Positions 18,574-26,424 of a DNA stretch of 64,000 nucleotides are shown here, in pieces. The notes below the pieces were generated by a model, which did not search any database, was not told the DNA's origin, and was given only the letters and a program-made list of their open reading frames with translations. A program made the translations under genes and the position numbers. The stretch is from Alphaproteobacteria bacterium (lineage in GTDB: Bacteria; Pseudomonadota; Alphaproteobacteria; CACIAM-22H2), in contig JAFKFM010000006.1 in NCBI GenBank assembly GCA_017308135.1, positions 127,724 to 191,723 on the forward strand. The letters are read 5' to 3'. Numbering within the stretch: the first letter of the stretch is position 1; each line of letters begins with the position of its first letter.

Positions 18574-18615
18574 GGGGGGCCCTCGATTCCATTCGAATAT
18601 AGGTCGCGGCCCCCC
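18574..18615 (-). promoter_or_regulatory. Leader inverted repeat before the sulfite-oxidase-like gene
   Basis: Perfect 8-bp inverted repeat GGGGGGCC (18574-18581) and GGCCCCCC (18608-18615) with a 26-nt loop, directly abutting the ATG. In the mRNA the arm next to the start would hide the ribosome-binding region. The AT-rich loop contains TATATTCGAATGG, part of which could instead be a -10 element. Role unproven. Confidence 0.35.
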
Positions 18616-18621
18616 GAATCA

Positions 18622-18651
18622 AAAGGGCCCGGCGTCGCCGCCGGGCCCTTT
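18622..18651 (-). terminator. Rho-independent terminator of the Lys-rich protein gene
   Basis: A GC-rich stem (GGGCCCGGCG at 18625-18634 with CGCCGGGCCC at 18639-18648) flanked by A/T pairs and followed on the minus strand by TTTTGATTC. It lies 24 nt after the stop of the 78-residue gene and insulates it from the redox unit; the stem is nearly symmetric, so it may act both ways. Confidence 0.85.
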
Positions 18652-18675
18652 CGTTTCGCCGGAACGGGCGCGCGG

Positions 18676-18912
18676 TTACGCGCGGTGCGTCGCCGGCTTC
18701 TTCGCGGCCGTCTTCTTGGCCGGGGTCTTCTTCTTGGAAGCCGACTTCTTGGTCGACTTCTTCTTCGTCGCCACGTCTTGGGTCAGGCTCGTGTCAGACG
18801 CGACCGACTTGGCGGCAGCGGGGGCGCCGAACGCGGCGGCCTTGGCTTGATAGGGAACGGCGAGAGCGACGGCGATCATCAGACCGGCGGCAAGAACAGC
18901 GAACTTCTTCAT
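18676..18912 (-). CDS. Small secreted Lys/Ala-rich protein
   Basis: 78-residue protein: signal peptide (KKFAVLAAGLMIAVALAVPYQAKA, cleavage near residue 25), a short Ala/Ser linker, then a tail made almost only of Lys, Ala, Thr and Ser (KKKSTKKSASKKKTPAKK, ending THRA) that resembles a histone H1 tail but should be exported. It has a clear GAGGAGA before the ATG and its own terminator, so it is probably a highly expressed monocistronic gene. Function unknown; binding to the anionic envelope, LPS or external DNA would fit the charge. Confidence 0.75.
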   Translation of the reverse strand: MKKFAVLAAGLMIAVALAVPYQAKAAAFGAPAAAKSVASDTSLTQDVATKKKSTKKSASKKKTPAKKTAAKKPATHRA

Positions 18913-19023
18913 GGTTTCTCCTCGTCGCCGGTTAAGGCGGGCGCGGGGGCGACACGCACCCCGATCGCCGCAGGCGACTCGATATCCGAATCTTGCGCCC
19001 GCGAATCGTGCCGTTTCAAGCGA

Positions 19024-19037
19024 TACAACGAGTTGTA
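19024..19037. promoter_or_regulatory. Palindrome TACAAC-GA-GTTGTA
   Basis: Perfect 6+2+6 palindrome in the 149-bp gap between fliP and the Lys-rich protein gene, about 112 nt upstream of the latter's start. The size and symmetry suit a dimeric regulator's operator. Nothing else in the gap is recognised and no second copy was noticed. Confidence 0.3.
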
Positions 19038-19061
19038 ACCGTATTTTCCAGCCGCCGACGC

Positions 19062-19799
19062 CTAGCCGCCACCGAACGACTGCACCAGCGACCCGGCGAT
19101 CAGGTACCAGCCATCGACCAGCACGAAGAAAATCAGTTTGAACGGCAAGGCGACCACGGCCGGCGGCATCATCATCATGCCCATCGACATCAAGACGGCG
19201 GCCACGACCATATCGATGATGACGAAGGGCACGAAGAGCAGGAAGCCGATTTCGAACGCGCGGCGCAGTTCCGAGATCAAGAAGGCCGGGATCAGCACGC
19301 GATAGGGAATCGCCTCGGGCGAGGCCGGCGCTTCGATCTTCGCGATGTCGACGAACAGCGCCACGTCGTTTTCGCGCACATGGGCGACCATAAAATCGTG
19401 GAACGGCTTCGCCGTGCGCTCGACCGCCTGTTCCTCGGTGATCTGGCCGTTGATGAGCGGCGACACGCCCTCGCGCCACGCGCGCTCGCCCGTCGGCGTC
19501 ATGATGAAGAAGGTCAAGAACAGCGCAAGGCTCGTCAAAACAACGTTGGGCGGGGCTTGCTGCGTGCCCAAGGCCGTGCGCAGCAGCGACAGCACGACGA
19601 TGATGCGCACGAAGCTCGTGACCATCATCAGGATGGACGGTGCAAGCGTCAGCACCGTCATCATCAGGATCAATTGGACGATGCGGCCCGTGGTCGAGCT
19701 GCCGTCGCCCAAATCGAGGGTGAAGGCTTGCGCGAAGGCCTCGGCCGGAATCGCGATTCCGGCGACAACCAAACCGAGAAGCAGCATCCGGCGGATCAT
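19062..19799 (-). CDS. fliP: Flagellar export gate protein FliP
   Basis: 245-residue core component of the flagellar type III export gate. It has a cleavable signal peptide (up to about AEAFAQ, residue 24), then helices with the FliP blocks LILMMTVLTLAPSILMMVTS near 42-61, LRTALGTQQAPPNVVL near 74, FIMTPTG and the C-terminal pair VIIDMVVAAVLMSMGMMM and LPFKLIFFVLVDGW. Its ATG overlaps the fliO stop as ATGA. Last gene of the minus-strand flagellar operon; no clear terminator follows. Confidence 0.96.
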   Translation of the reverse strand: MIRRMLLLGLVVAGIAIPAEAFAQAFTLDLGDGSSTTGRIVQLILMMTVLTLAPSILMMVTSFVRIIVVLSLLRTALGTQQAPPNVVLTSLALFLTFFIMTPTGERAWREGVSPLINGQITEEQAVERTAKPFHDFMVAHVRENDVALFVDIAKIEAPASPEAIPYRVLIPAFLISELRRAFEIGFLLFVPFVIIDMVVAAVLMSMGMMMMPPAVVALPFKLIFFVLVDGWYLIAGSLVQSFGGG

Positions 19800-20077
19800 G
19801 CGCGATCCTCCGCTTCCGCTTTCAACGTTTCGACCTTCACCGCGCCGTGGGGCCCGAGCACGATCAGATGCTCGACATCGTCGCGGCGCAGCAGAACCGC
19901 GCGGGTTTTGGGATCGAGCGTCAAGGATTCGAGCAGCGCCAAACGCTTGCGCTTGCCGGTCGATATTCCGCCCGCTCCCGGCAGGAAGCGGCGCGCGAGC
20001 CAGCCGAACAATGCAACCAGCGCAAGAACGAAGGCGAGAGCCGCCGCGTAGAGGAACAGGTTTTGCGGTTCGATCAT
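19796..20077 (-). CDS. fliO: Flagellar export chaperone-like protein FliO
   Basis: 93-residue protein with one N-terminal transmembrane helix (NLFLYAAALAFVLALVALFG, residues 5-24) and a small cytoplasmic domain containing RLALLESLTLDPKTRAVLLR and LIVLGPHG, the FliO pattern. FliO helps assemble the FliP ring. Coupled by TGATG to the preceding gene and by ATGA to fliP. The open frame continues upstream but the membrane segment begins right after this ATG. Confidence 0.85.
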   Translation of the reverse strand: MIEPQNLFLYAAALAFVLALVALFGWLARRFLPGAGGISTGKRKRLALLESLTLDPKTRAVLLRRDDVEHLIVLGPHGAVKVETLKAEAEDRA

Positions 20078-20346
20078 CACGGCTTGGCGCCCGGCTTCAG
20101 ATCCACGCGCTCGGCCATGCGCAAAGCGGCGGTCAAACGGTCGAGCCCCACCGCGATCGATTCGAACGCGTCGGCGCAGACCTTGCCTTCGGCGCGCGGC
20201 AATTCGGTCGCGGCCAAGCATAGATCGCGCACGCGCAGATCGAAACCGGCCATATCGACATCCAGACCGCGATGCACGCGCGCGCGCGCGTCGTCCAGCT
20301 CGCGCGTCATATCGACGATATTCTGCAGAACTTCCACGGCGCGCAT
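20077..20346 (-). CDS. Hypothetical 89-residue protein of the flagellar operon
   Basis: Small soluble, mostly helical, acidic/basic mixed protein without signal or membrane segment, starting MRAVEVLQNIVDMTREL. It lies 4 nt after the FlhB-like gene and overlaps fliO by TGATG, so it is co-translated with export-gate genes. The size and heptad-like spacing of Leu/Val would suit a FliT-like chaperone or assembly factor, but no motif proves this. The open frame extends to 20721 only as a shadow of the FlhB-like gene. Confidence 0.6.
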   Translation of the reverse strand: MRAVEVLQNIVDMTRELDDARARVHRGLDVDMAGFDLRVRDLCLAATELPRAEGKVCADAFESIAVGLDRLTAALRMAERVDLKPGAKP

Positions 20347-20350
20347 CGCG

Positions 20351-20674
20351 TCAACGTTCCCGTTTTTCGCCGGGTTTCGGCGGTTTGAGTTTGTCCTGCC
20401 GGCGATAGATGTAGGACAGGATTTCGGCCACGGCCTGGAAAGCCTCCAGCGGAATCGGGCTGTCGATATCGACCGTGTCGAGCAAGCGCACCAAATCGCG
20501 GTCGGAGCGCACTTCGACGCCGTGCGCGCGCGCCACTTCGATGATCTTGTCCGCGAGCAGCCCTTCGCCCTTGGCCGTGACGCGCGGCGCATCGGCCTCG
20601 CCGCGGGCGTATTTGAGGGCCACGGCCCGGTTGACGTCCGGGTCGAAGGGCTTGCGGGGCGGGCGACGGGCCAA
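20351..20674 (-). CDS. FlhB C-terminal-domain homologue (FhlX/YlqH type)
   Basis: 107-residue protein equal to the cytoplasmic domain of FlhB without its membrane part: the run ALKYARGEADAPRVTAKGEG, then VARAHGVEVRSD and AFQAVAEILSYIYRRQ aligns with AVALRYDESKSPAP... and AVAEVISYVFALKKK of the true FlhB in this window. It lacks the NPTH autocleavage motif. Such proteins can partly replace the cleaved FlhB C-terminus in substrate switching. The start is TTG 20674 after AAGGA; no in-frame ATG is available, so it is uncertain by a few codons. Confidence 0.8.
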   Translation of the reverse strand: MARRPPRKPFDPDVNRAVALKYARGEADAPRVTAKGEGLLADKIIEVARAHGVEVRSDRDLVRLLDTVDIDSPIPLEAFQAVAEILSYIYRRQDKLKPPKPGEKRER

Positions 20675-20959
20675 ACGACGGATGATCCTTCGACGAAACT
20701 CGGCAGGGTCATGATGGCCACAAAACCGCTAAAAGTTTCTTAAAAGGCGTTTCACCAAAGAAATCCGAGGGGTTAACCTTGAATTCGCCCTCGAATCCGA
20801 CTCGGCTCTTAACCACAAGGTATTGATTCCGGGGTCGAATCGAAAGGACTTCAAATTCTCTAAAATTTGGGATAATTTACGTTCTGTTAACCTTCGACGG
20901 GTCATACTCCCCGTCAACGCCGCGAAAAGCGGTGGATTTTCACGGAACCCAGGCGCGTT
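20675..20959. promoter_or_regulatory. Divergent flagellar control region
   Basis: 285-bp AT-rich gap between the fhlX-fliP and flgB-flhB operons. It contains no gene. GTTAAC occurs as a perfect GGTTAACC palindrome at 20771-20778 and again at 20886-20892, with a related CTTAACCA near 20809. The second copy is part of a CtrA-like site listed separately. Both operons probably start here. Confidence 0.6.
20876..20891 (+). promoter_or_regulatory. Candidate CtrA-binding site
   Basis: TTTA, a 7-nt spacer, then TTAAC. The alphaproteobacterial cell-cycle regulator CtrA recognises TTAA-N7-TTAA(C), so this differs by one base in the first half. It stands about 70 nt before the flgB start, where class II flagellar promoters of Alphaproteobacteria carry CtrA boxes. 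A single match in AT-rich sequence is suggestive only. Confidence 0.4.
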
Positions 20960-21364
20960 ATGGATTTCTCGCGTATGCCCCTGTTCGGGATGATCTCCCG
21001 CCGCATGGACTGGCTCAGCCAGCGCCAGCAGGTGCTCGCGCAGAATATCGCCAACGCCGATACGCCCAATTACAAGCCGCACGATCTGCGCGCGCTCGAT
21101 TTCCGCGCCGAGTTGCGCGGCCAGACGCAGCGTTTGTCCGCGACGACGACGTCGGGCCAGCATCAGGTCAGCAAGCTGATCCCGCCGCCGCATCGCGTCG
21201 ATACGCCGCGCGCGAAGGAAACCACGCTGTCGGGCAACTCGGTCGAGATGGATACCGAGTTGATGAAGGTCGCCGACACGTCGATGGACTATCAGCTCAC
21301 CACCAACATCTATCGCCGTCAGATCGCCATGCTGCGCGCCGCCATCGGGCGGCCCGGCCAGTAA
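20960..21364 (+). CDS. flgB: Flagellar proximal rod protein FlgB
   Basis: 134-residue rod protein exported through the flagellar type III system. The conserved N-terminal rod motif LAQNIANADTPNYKPHDLR lies near residues 27-45 and the C-terminal pairing helix YQLTTNIYRRQIAMLRAAIG near 109-128. First gene of the plus-strand operon flgB-flgC-fliE-fliQ-fliR-flhB, 12 nt before flgC. Confidence 0.95.
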   Translation: MDFSRMPLFGMISRRMDWLSQRQQVLAQNIANADTPNYKPHDLRALDFRAELRGQTQRLSATTTSGQHQVSKLIPPPHRVDTPRAKETTLSGNSVEMDTELMKVADTSMDYQLTTNIYRRQIAMLRAAIGRPGQ

Positions 21365-21376
21365 GGACATCGGATC

Positions 21377-21787
21377 ATGGATCTCCAGAAAGCCATCAAG
21401 GTTTCCGCGTCGGGCCTGCAAGCGCAATCGACGCGCATGCGCGTGATCTCGGAAAACATCGCCAACGCCGATGCGCTCGGCGAAACGCCGGGTGCGGATC
21501 CGTTCCGCCGCAAGACGATCAGCTTCCGCAACGTGCTCGACCGCCAGCTCGGCGCCGAGACGGTGCGCCCGTCGCGCATCGGCACCGACAAGACCGCCTT
21601 CCAGCGCCGCTACGATCCGGGCCACCCGGCCGCCGACCAGGAAGGTTATGTGCTGGCGCCGAACGTCAACACGCTGATCGAGGCGATGGATATGCGCCAG
21701 GCCCAGCGCAGCTACGAAGCGAATATCAACGTCATCGACGCGTCGAAGACGATGATCATGCGCACGATCGATCTGCTGCGCGGCTAA
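21377..21787 (+). CDS. flgC: Flagellar proximal rod protein FlgC
   Basis: 136-residue rod protein, partner of FlgB. N-terminal SASGLQAQSTRMRVISENIA with ANADALGETPG, the mid block YDPGHPAADQEGYVLAPNVN near 80-99, and the C-terminal helix ANINVIDASKTMIMRTIDLL are standard. AAGGA precedes the ATG by about 7 nt. Confidence 0.96.
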   Translation: MDLQKAIKVSASGLQAQSTRMRVISENIANADALGETPGADPFRRKTISFRNVLDRQLGAETVRPSRIGTDKTAFQRRYDPGHPAADQEGYVLAPNVNTLIEAMDMRQAQRSYEANINVIDASKTMIMRTIDLLRG

Positions 21788-21810
21788 TAGAAAACGGGGC
21801 GCAAAGCTAA

Positions 21811-22122
21811 ATGGCCATCAATCCCTCCGCCGTCGCCGCCGCCTACGCCGGCACGCAATCCATCGGCAAATCCGCGGGCGTCGACGCGCGCGGTTCGGGC
21901 GATGTGCCGGCTTTCGGCGACGTCCTCGCCGACGCCGCCAAGGCGACGATGGGCAGTTTGCGCGCGGGCGAACAGGCGAGCCTGCGCGCCCTCGCGGGCA
22001 AAGCCGACGTCGCCCAGGTCGTGCAGGCGGTTTCCGCCGCCGAAGTCACGCTGCAAACAGCCGTCGCGGTGCGCGACCGCGTGGTCGGCGCGTATCAAGA
22101 AATCATTCGGATGCAAATCTAG
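21811..22122 (+). CDS. fliE: Flagellar hook-basal body protein FliE
   Basis: 103-residue adaptor between MS ring and rod. The C-terminal helical half AEVTLQTAVAVRDRVVGAYQ followed by EIIRMQI is the FliE signature; the N-terminus is variable. It follows flgC by 23 nt and precedes fliQ by 21 nt in the conserved flgBC-fliE-fliQR order. Confidence 0.92.
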   Translation: MAINPSAVAAAYAGTQSIGKSAGVDARGSGDVPAFGDVLADAAKATMGSLRAGEQASLRALAGKADVAQVVQAVSAAEVTLQTAVAVRDRVVGAYQEIIRMQI

Positions 22123-22143
22123 CGGCGAAGGGGCCGTTCGCGC

Positions 22144-22425
22144 ATGAACGCCGCCGACGTCCTTGGAATTTCCCGCGAAGCGGTCTGGGTCATGCTCAAG
22201 ATCGCCGCACCGTTGATGCTGACCGCCCTCGTCGTCGGCTTGGTCATCAGTCTGTTCCAGGCGCTGACCCAGCTGCAGGAACAGACGCTGACCTTCGTGC
22301 CGAAAATCCTGATCCTGCTGGCCGTATTCGTGCTGACCATTCCGTTCATGTCGAACACGCTGATCGAGTTCACGCGCGAGCTGATGGCCAAAGCCGTCGG
22401 CATCGGCATCGGCGGCGCGGGATGA
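22144..22425 (+). CDS. fliQ: Flagellar export gate protein FliQ
   Basis: 93-residue export-gate subunit with two transmembrane helices (about 16-40 and 52-75). The block LVVGLVISLFQALTQLQEQT followed by LTFVPKI is diagnostic. Its TGA overlaps the fliR start as ATGA, giving coupled translation of two gate subunits that assemble together. Confidence 0.95.
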   Translation: MNAADVLGISREAVWVMLKIAAPLMLTALVVGLVISLFQALTQLQEQTLTFVPKILILLAVFVLTIPFMSNTLIEFTRELMAKAVGIGIGGAG

Positions 22426-23204
22426 ATGCGCTTATCAATCCGCTGATCGCGATCCTGCCGGCGGAAGCCTTCGCCTTTTTCGCGGTGCTGGTACGCGTGG
22501 GCGCCGCGTTAATGGCGATGCCCGGTTTCGGCGAAGTCTACGTGCCCATGCGCATCCGCTTGGGGGCCGCCCTGGCGATCACGGCGATCGTGACACCCGT
22601 CGTCGCGGGAACCTTGCCGCCCTTGCCCGCAAGCCCGCTGCTGTTCGCCGGCATCTTCGCCCAGGAAACGCTGGTCGGCGCCTTTATCGGCTTGGCCGCG
22701 CGCTTCAGCCTGTCGGCCCTGACGGTCGCGGGCACGATCATCGCGCAGCAAGGCGGCTTGGCGGCCGCCACGTTGTTCGACCCCGGTTTCGGCCAGCAAG
22801 GCACGGCCGTGTCCTCGATCATGGTCGCCACGGCGCTGGCGATCATCTTCACCGCCGATATGCATCATCTGCTGCTGCGCGCGATGGCGGATTCCTACGC
22901 GTTGTTCCCGCCGGGCTCGGTCGTGCCTTACGGCGATTGGGCGGAAGCCTTCGTGCGCTGGACGTCCAACGCCTTCCTGGTCGGCGTGCAGATTTCCGCC
23001 CCCTTCCTCGTCTTCGGCCTGATCATCAACCTCGCCATGGCGCTGGTCGCGCGCCTGATGCCGCAGATGCAGGTCTTCTTCGTCGCCCAGCCCTTGATCA
23101 TCGCAGTGGCGCTGTTCGCGCTGGCGATCACGATGTCGGGCGCCATGTTCGCCTTCGAGCGCGGTTTGATGGACCGTCTCGAACCGCTCTTGCTCCAGCC
23201 CTAG
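22422..23204 (+). CDS. fliR: Flagellar export gate protein FliR
   Basis: 260-residue multi-span export-gate subunit. Conserved stretches are VRVGAALMAMPGFGEVYVPM near 26-45, QQGGLAAATLFDPGFGQQG near 106-124 and the C-terminal VARLMPQMQVFFVAQPL. Start fixed by the fliQ overlap; flhB begins 9 nt after the stop. Confidence 0.95.
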   Translation: MNALINPLIAILPAEAFAFFAVLVRVGAALMAMPGFGEVYVPMRIRLGAALAITAIVTPVVAGTLPPLPASPLLFAGIFAQETLVGAFIGLAARFSLSALTVAGTIIAQQGGLAAATLFDPGFGQQGTAVSSIMVATALAIIFTADMHHLLLRAMADSYALFPPGSVVPYGDWAEAFVRWTSNAFLVGVQISAPFLVFGLIINLAMALVARLMPQMQVFFVAQPLIIAVALFALAITMSGAMFAFERGLMDRLEPLLLQP

Positions 23205-23213
23205 GATCGCGCC

Positions 23214-24320
23214 ATGGCGGAAGAAGCCGACGACGACTCCTCAAAAACAGAAGAGCCAACCGGCAAACGGCTGGAAGACGCGCGCGAGAAAGGCCAAGTC
23301 GCCGCCTCGCGCGAGATCACCCATTGGATGATGTTCGTGACGGCGACCTTGGCGCTGTCGCTGTTCGCGAGTTATTCGTGGAAGCGCCTCACCTCGGCGA
23401 TGACGCCCTATATCGAGCGGCCGCACGAGATGGATTTGTCCATCATGGGCGTGCAGCGCATCATCGGCCACGCGCTGCTGGAGCCGTTGATCGCCGTCGG
23501 CCCGTTGCTGGCGCTGCTCGTTCTCGCCGCGATGGCCGCGCAATGGCTGCAGAACGGCTTCCTCTATTCCGGAGAATCGCTGATCCCGAAATTCTCCAAG
23601 ATTTCGCCCGCGACCGGCTTCAAGCGCATGTTCTCGGCCAATGCGCTGGTCGAATTCATCAAAGGCCTGATCAAGATCACCATCGTGGGCGCGGCCGCCT
23701 GGCACGTGATCTCGGGCCAGCTGCACGACATCGACCGTTTCATCGACATGTCGCCGATGCAGCTGGGGCCGATCATGGGCGACATGACCATCGCGGTGAT
23801 GATCGCGGTGATTTCGGTCGTGACCGTGATCGCGGGGCTCGACTATTTCTGGCAGCGCTTCCAGCACATGAAGCGCCTGCGCATGACCAAGCAGGAAATC
23901 AAAGAGGAATACAAACAGGCCGAAGGCGATCCGGTCATCAAGGGCCGCATCAAACAGATGCGCATGGAACGCGCGCGCAAGCGCATGATGGCCGAAGTGC
24001 CCAAGGCGACCGTGATCGTCACCAACCCGACCCACTACGCGGTCGCTCTGCGCTACGACGAATCCAAATCGCCGGCGCCGATCTGCGTCGCCAAGGGTGT
24101 AGATCTCGTCGCGCTTCGCATCCGCGAAATCGCGACCGAAGCGCAGGTGCCGATCGTCGAGAACCCGCCCCTCGCCCGCGCGCTTTACGCCACCGTGGAC
24201 CTCGAAGAAGAGATTCCGCCCGACCAGTACAAGGCCGTGGCGGAAGTCATCTCCTACGTCTTCGCGCTCAAGAAGAAGCGTCCCGGCCGTCTCGACATCG
24301 CCGCGCGTCCGCAGCGCTGA
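23214..24320 (+). CDS. flhB: Flagellar export protein FlhB
   Basis: 368-residue export-switch protein: a basic N-terminus with KTEEPTGKRLEDAREKGQVA, four transmembrane helices (about 33-210), a charged linker, and the C-terminal domain with the autocleavage motif NPTHYAVAL near residue 268. Cleavage between Asn and Pro switches export from rod/hook to filament substrates. Last flagellar gene of the operon; the RNA methyltransferase gene starts 2 nt later. Confidence 0.96.
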   Translation: MAEEADDDSSKTEEPTGKRLEDAREKGQVAASREITHWMMFVTATLALSLFASYSWKRLTSAMTPYIERPHEMDLSIMGVQRIIGHALLEPLIAVGPLLALLVLAAMAAQWLQNGFLYSGESLIPKFSKISPATGFKRMFSANALVEFIKGLIKITIVGAAAWHVISGQLHDIDRFIDMSPMQLGPIMGDMTIAVMIAVISVVTVIAGLDYFWQRFQHMKRLRMTKQEIKEEYKQAEGDPVIKGRIKQMRMERARKRMMAEVPKATVIVTNPTHYAVALRYDESKSPAPICVAKGVDLVALRIREIATEAQVPIVENPPLARALYATVDLEEEIPPDQYKAVAEVISYVFALKKKRPGRLDIAARPQR

Positions 24321-24322
24321 CA

Positions 24323-25579
24323 ATGACGACGATCGAACTCACCATCGACGCCCTCGGGTCGGGCGGCGACGGGCTCGCCAAGACCGCGGAAGGTTCGCGC
24401 GTCATTGTACCCGGCGCGCTGCCCGGCGAGCGCGTGCGCGCGACGATCGGCAAAGGTGCGCGTGCCGAGAATGTCGAAATCCTCGCCGCGTCGCCGGATC
24501 GCGTGGCGCCGCCTTGCGCGCATTTCGGCGCTTGCGGCGGCTGTTCGATCCAGCATCTGGGAGCGGCCGCCTATGCCGAATGGAAAGCCGGCCTGCTGCG
24601 CGAAGCGCTCAATCGCGTTGGTCTGTCGCCGGAGATCGCCCCTTTGCGATCCATCCCGCCGCGCACGCGACGGCGCGCCGATCTCGCCGCCGTCAACGCG
24701 GCAAGCGGTGTCGCGCTGGGTTTCCATCGCGACGGATCGGCCGATATCGTCGACGTGACGAATTGCGAAGTGTTGAGCCCCGTCCTCGCCGCCGCCTTGC
24801 CGGGCTTGCGCGGCGTGTTGCGCGAAGCGCTGGACGCGTCCGAGCGCGTCGATCTGCATCTGACCGCGACGAAGGAAGGCATCGACGTTCTGATCACCGG
24901 CCGCCTGCCCGATGCGCGTATCCGCGCGAAGCTGGCCGAATACGCGCGCGCCGCCGATATCCCGCGCATCGCCTGGCGCAAGAATATCCGCGCGACGCCC
25001 GAGATCGTGGTTTTACGCGCCGTTCCGCATCTCGATATTTCCGGCGTGCCGGTCGAACCGCCGCCCGGCGCTTTCCTGCAAGCCGCTCGCGAATCCGAAG
25101 CCATTCTGGTCGAGGAAATCGTGGCCGCGATCGGCAAGGCCAAGCGCGTCGCCGATCTTTATGCGGGCCTCGGTACGTTCACGTTCCCGTTGAACGCCCG
25201 CGTGCATGCGGTCGAGGGCAACGATCCCGCCCGCTTGGCGCTGGACGCCGCCGCACGCAAAGCCGAGCGCGCGGGGCGCGTCACGTCGGAAACGCGCGAT
25301 CTCGAGCGTCGGCCGCTGACGCCGCCCGAACTCGAAGCCTATGACGCCGCGATTTTCGATCCGCCGCGCGAAGGGGCCGAAGCCCAGGCGCGCAATTTCG
25401 CGCGCGGGCGCGTGCCCACCGTGATCGGCGTGTCGTGCAATCCCGTCACATTCGCGCGCGACGCGAAGATCATGGTCGAGGGCGGCTATAAGCTCGAACG
25501 CGTCGTGCCGGTCGACCAGTTCCTATGGACCGGCCATCTGGAACTGGTCGCGACGTTCAAGAAACCGCGTAAGCGCTAG
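24323..25579 (+). CDS. RlmD/TrmA-family rRNA (uracil-5) methyltransferase
   Basis: 418-residue SAM-dependent RNA m5U methyltransferase. An N-terminal TRAM-like domain (residues 1-60) is followed by iron-sulfur cysteines CAHFGACGGCSIQH near 67-80, the SAM site VADLYAGLGTFTFPL near 272, the DPPREGA motif near 346 and the catalytic Cys in GVSCNPVTFARD near 370. Closest in layout to RlmD (23S U1939), but RlmC or another family member is possible. The ATG follows the flhB stop by 2 nt; its stop overlaps the stop of the convergent aldolase gene. Confidence 0.88.
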   Translation: MTTIELTIDALGSGGDGLAKTAEGSRVIVPGALPGERVRATIGKGARAENVEILAASPDRVAPPCAHFGACGGCSIQHLGAAAYAEWKAGLLREALNRVGLSPEIAPLRSIPPRTRRRADLAAVNAASGVALGFHRDGSADIVDVTNCEVLSPVLAAALPGLRGVLREALDASERVDLHLTATKEGIDVLITGRLPDARIRAKLAEYARAADIPRIAWRKNIRATPEIVVLRAVPHLDISGVPVEPPPGAFLQAARESEAILVEEIVAAIGKAKRVADLYAGLGTFTFPLNARVHAVEGNDPARLALDAAARKAERAGRVTSETRDLERRPLTPPELEAYDAAIFDPPREGAEAQARNFARGRVPTVIGVSCNPVTFARDAKIMVEGGYKLERVVPVDQFLWTGHLELVATFKKPRKR

Positions 25580-26334
25580 AAGTTTTCGGCGAGATCGGCT
25601 TTTGCACCCCGGCGCATCAAGCCGAATTCGGTCGTGCCGGCGATGAAGCGCATGCCGCGCGCGAACAGCTTCTTCGCCCCCCACGGCCCGTGCGGCACGG
25701 TGCCGACCGGTACGTTGGATTTGCGCGCGTCCGCAATGATCTTGTCGATCGCGCGCTCCAGCACCGGCGATTCGAAATTCTGCGGCACGCCAAGTGAACC
25801 CGACAGATCGTTGGGCCCGACGATGATCATGTCGACGCCCTCGACCGCCGCGATCTTCTCGGCGTTCGCGACACCCTTTTCCGATTCGATCTGGAGCATG
25901 ACGAACAGGTTTTCGGACATGAACTCGATATAATTCGCCAAGGGAATGCCGCGCATCATCGCGCGCCACGGGCCGTAGCCGCGCCTTCCCTTGGGCGGAT
26001 AGCGGCACGCCGCCACGGCCGCCTTGGCCTGCTCGGCATCGTCGATCATCGGGATCATCACCGTGTCGGCGCCCAGATCGAGCAATTGCTTCAAATAAAC
26101 TTGGTCGTTCCATGGCGTGCGCACGCACAAGCCGCAATCATAGGGAAACGACGCCAGCAATTGCGTGCGCGTCTGTTCGAGCGACGATGGCCCGTGTTCG
26201 TTGTCGACGATCAGGCAGTCGTAGCCGGTATCGCCCAACGCTTCGACCGTCGATGCCGAGGCCGAATGCAGCCACACGCCCGACAGATTGGCGCCGGTCG
26301 CAAGGCGACGTTTGAATTGGTTGGGCTTCAGCAT
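25576..26334 (-). CDS. HpcH/HpaI-family aldolase (2-keto-3-deoxy acid aldolase type)
   Basis: 252-residue class II (metal-dependent) pyruvate aldolase. Family motifs: GVWLHSAS near 19, DNEHGPSSLEQ near 43 (catalytic His), LLDLGADTVMIPMIDDAEQA near 84, MLQIESEKGV near 146 (metal Glu) and GPNDLSGSLG near 172 (metal Asp). It cleaves or forms 4-hydroxy-2-oxo acids; the exact substrate is not visible. ATG 26334 matches family starts; the frame is open further upstream only against the plus-strand gene. A GGGGGAG lies about 9-15 nt before it. Confidence 0.88.
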   Translation of the reverse strand: MLKPNQFKRRLATGANLSGVWLHSASASTVEALGDTGYDCLIVDNEHGPSSLEQTRTQLLASFPYDCGLCVRTPWNDQVYLKQLLDLGADTVMIPMIDDAEQAKAAVAACRYPPKGRRGYGPWRAMMRGIPLANYIEFMSENLFVMLQIESEKGVANAEKIAAVEGVDMIIVGPNDLSGSLGVPQNFESPVLERAIDKIIADARKSNVPVGTVPHGPWGAKKLFARGMRFIAGTTEFGLMRRGAKADLAENF

Positions 26335-26424
26335 CGGACTTGGTCTCCCCCGGTTGGTTATTTCCGGCCATCTTCGGCGCTTGCAACGGTCACGGGCAAG
26401 CCCATAAAACGGGGCGTGGGCTTG

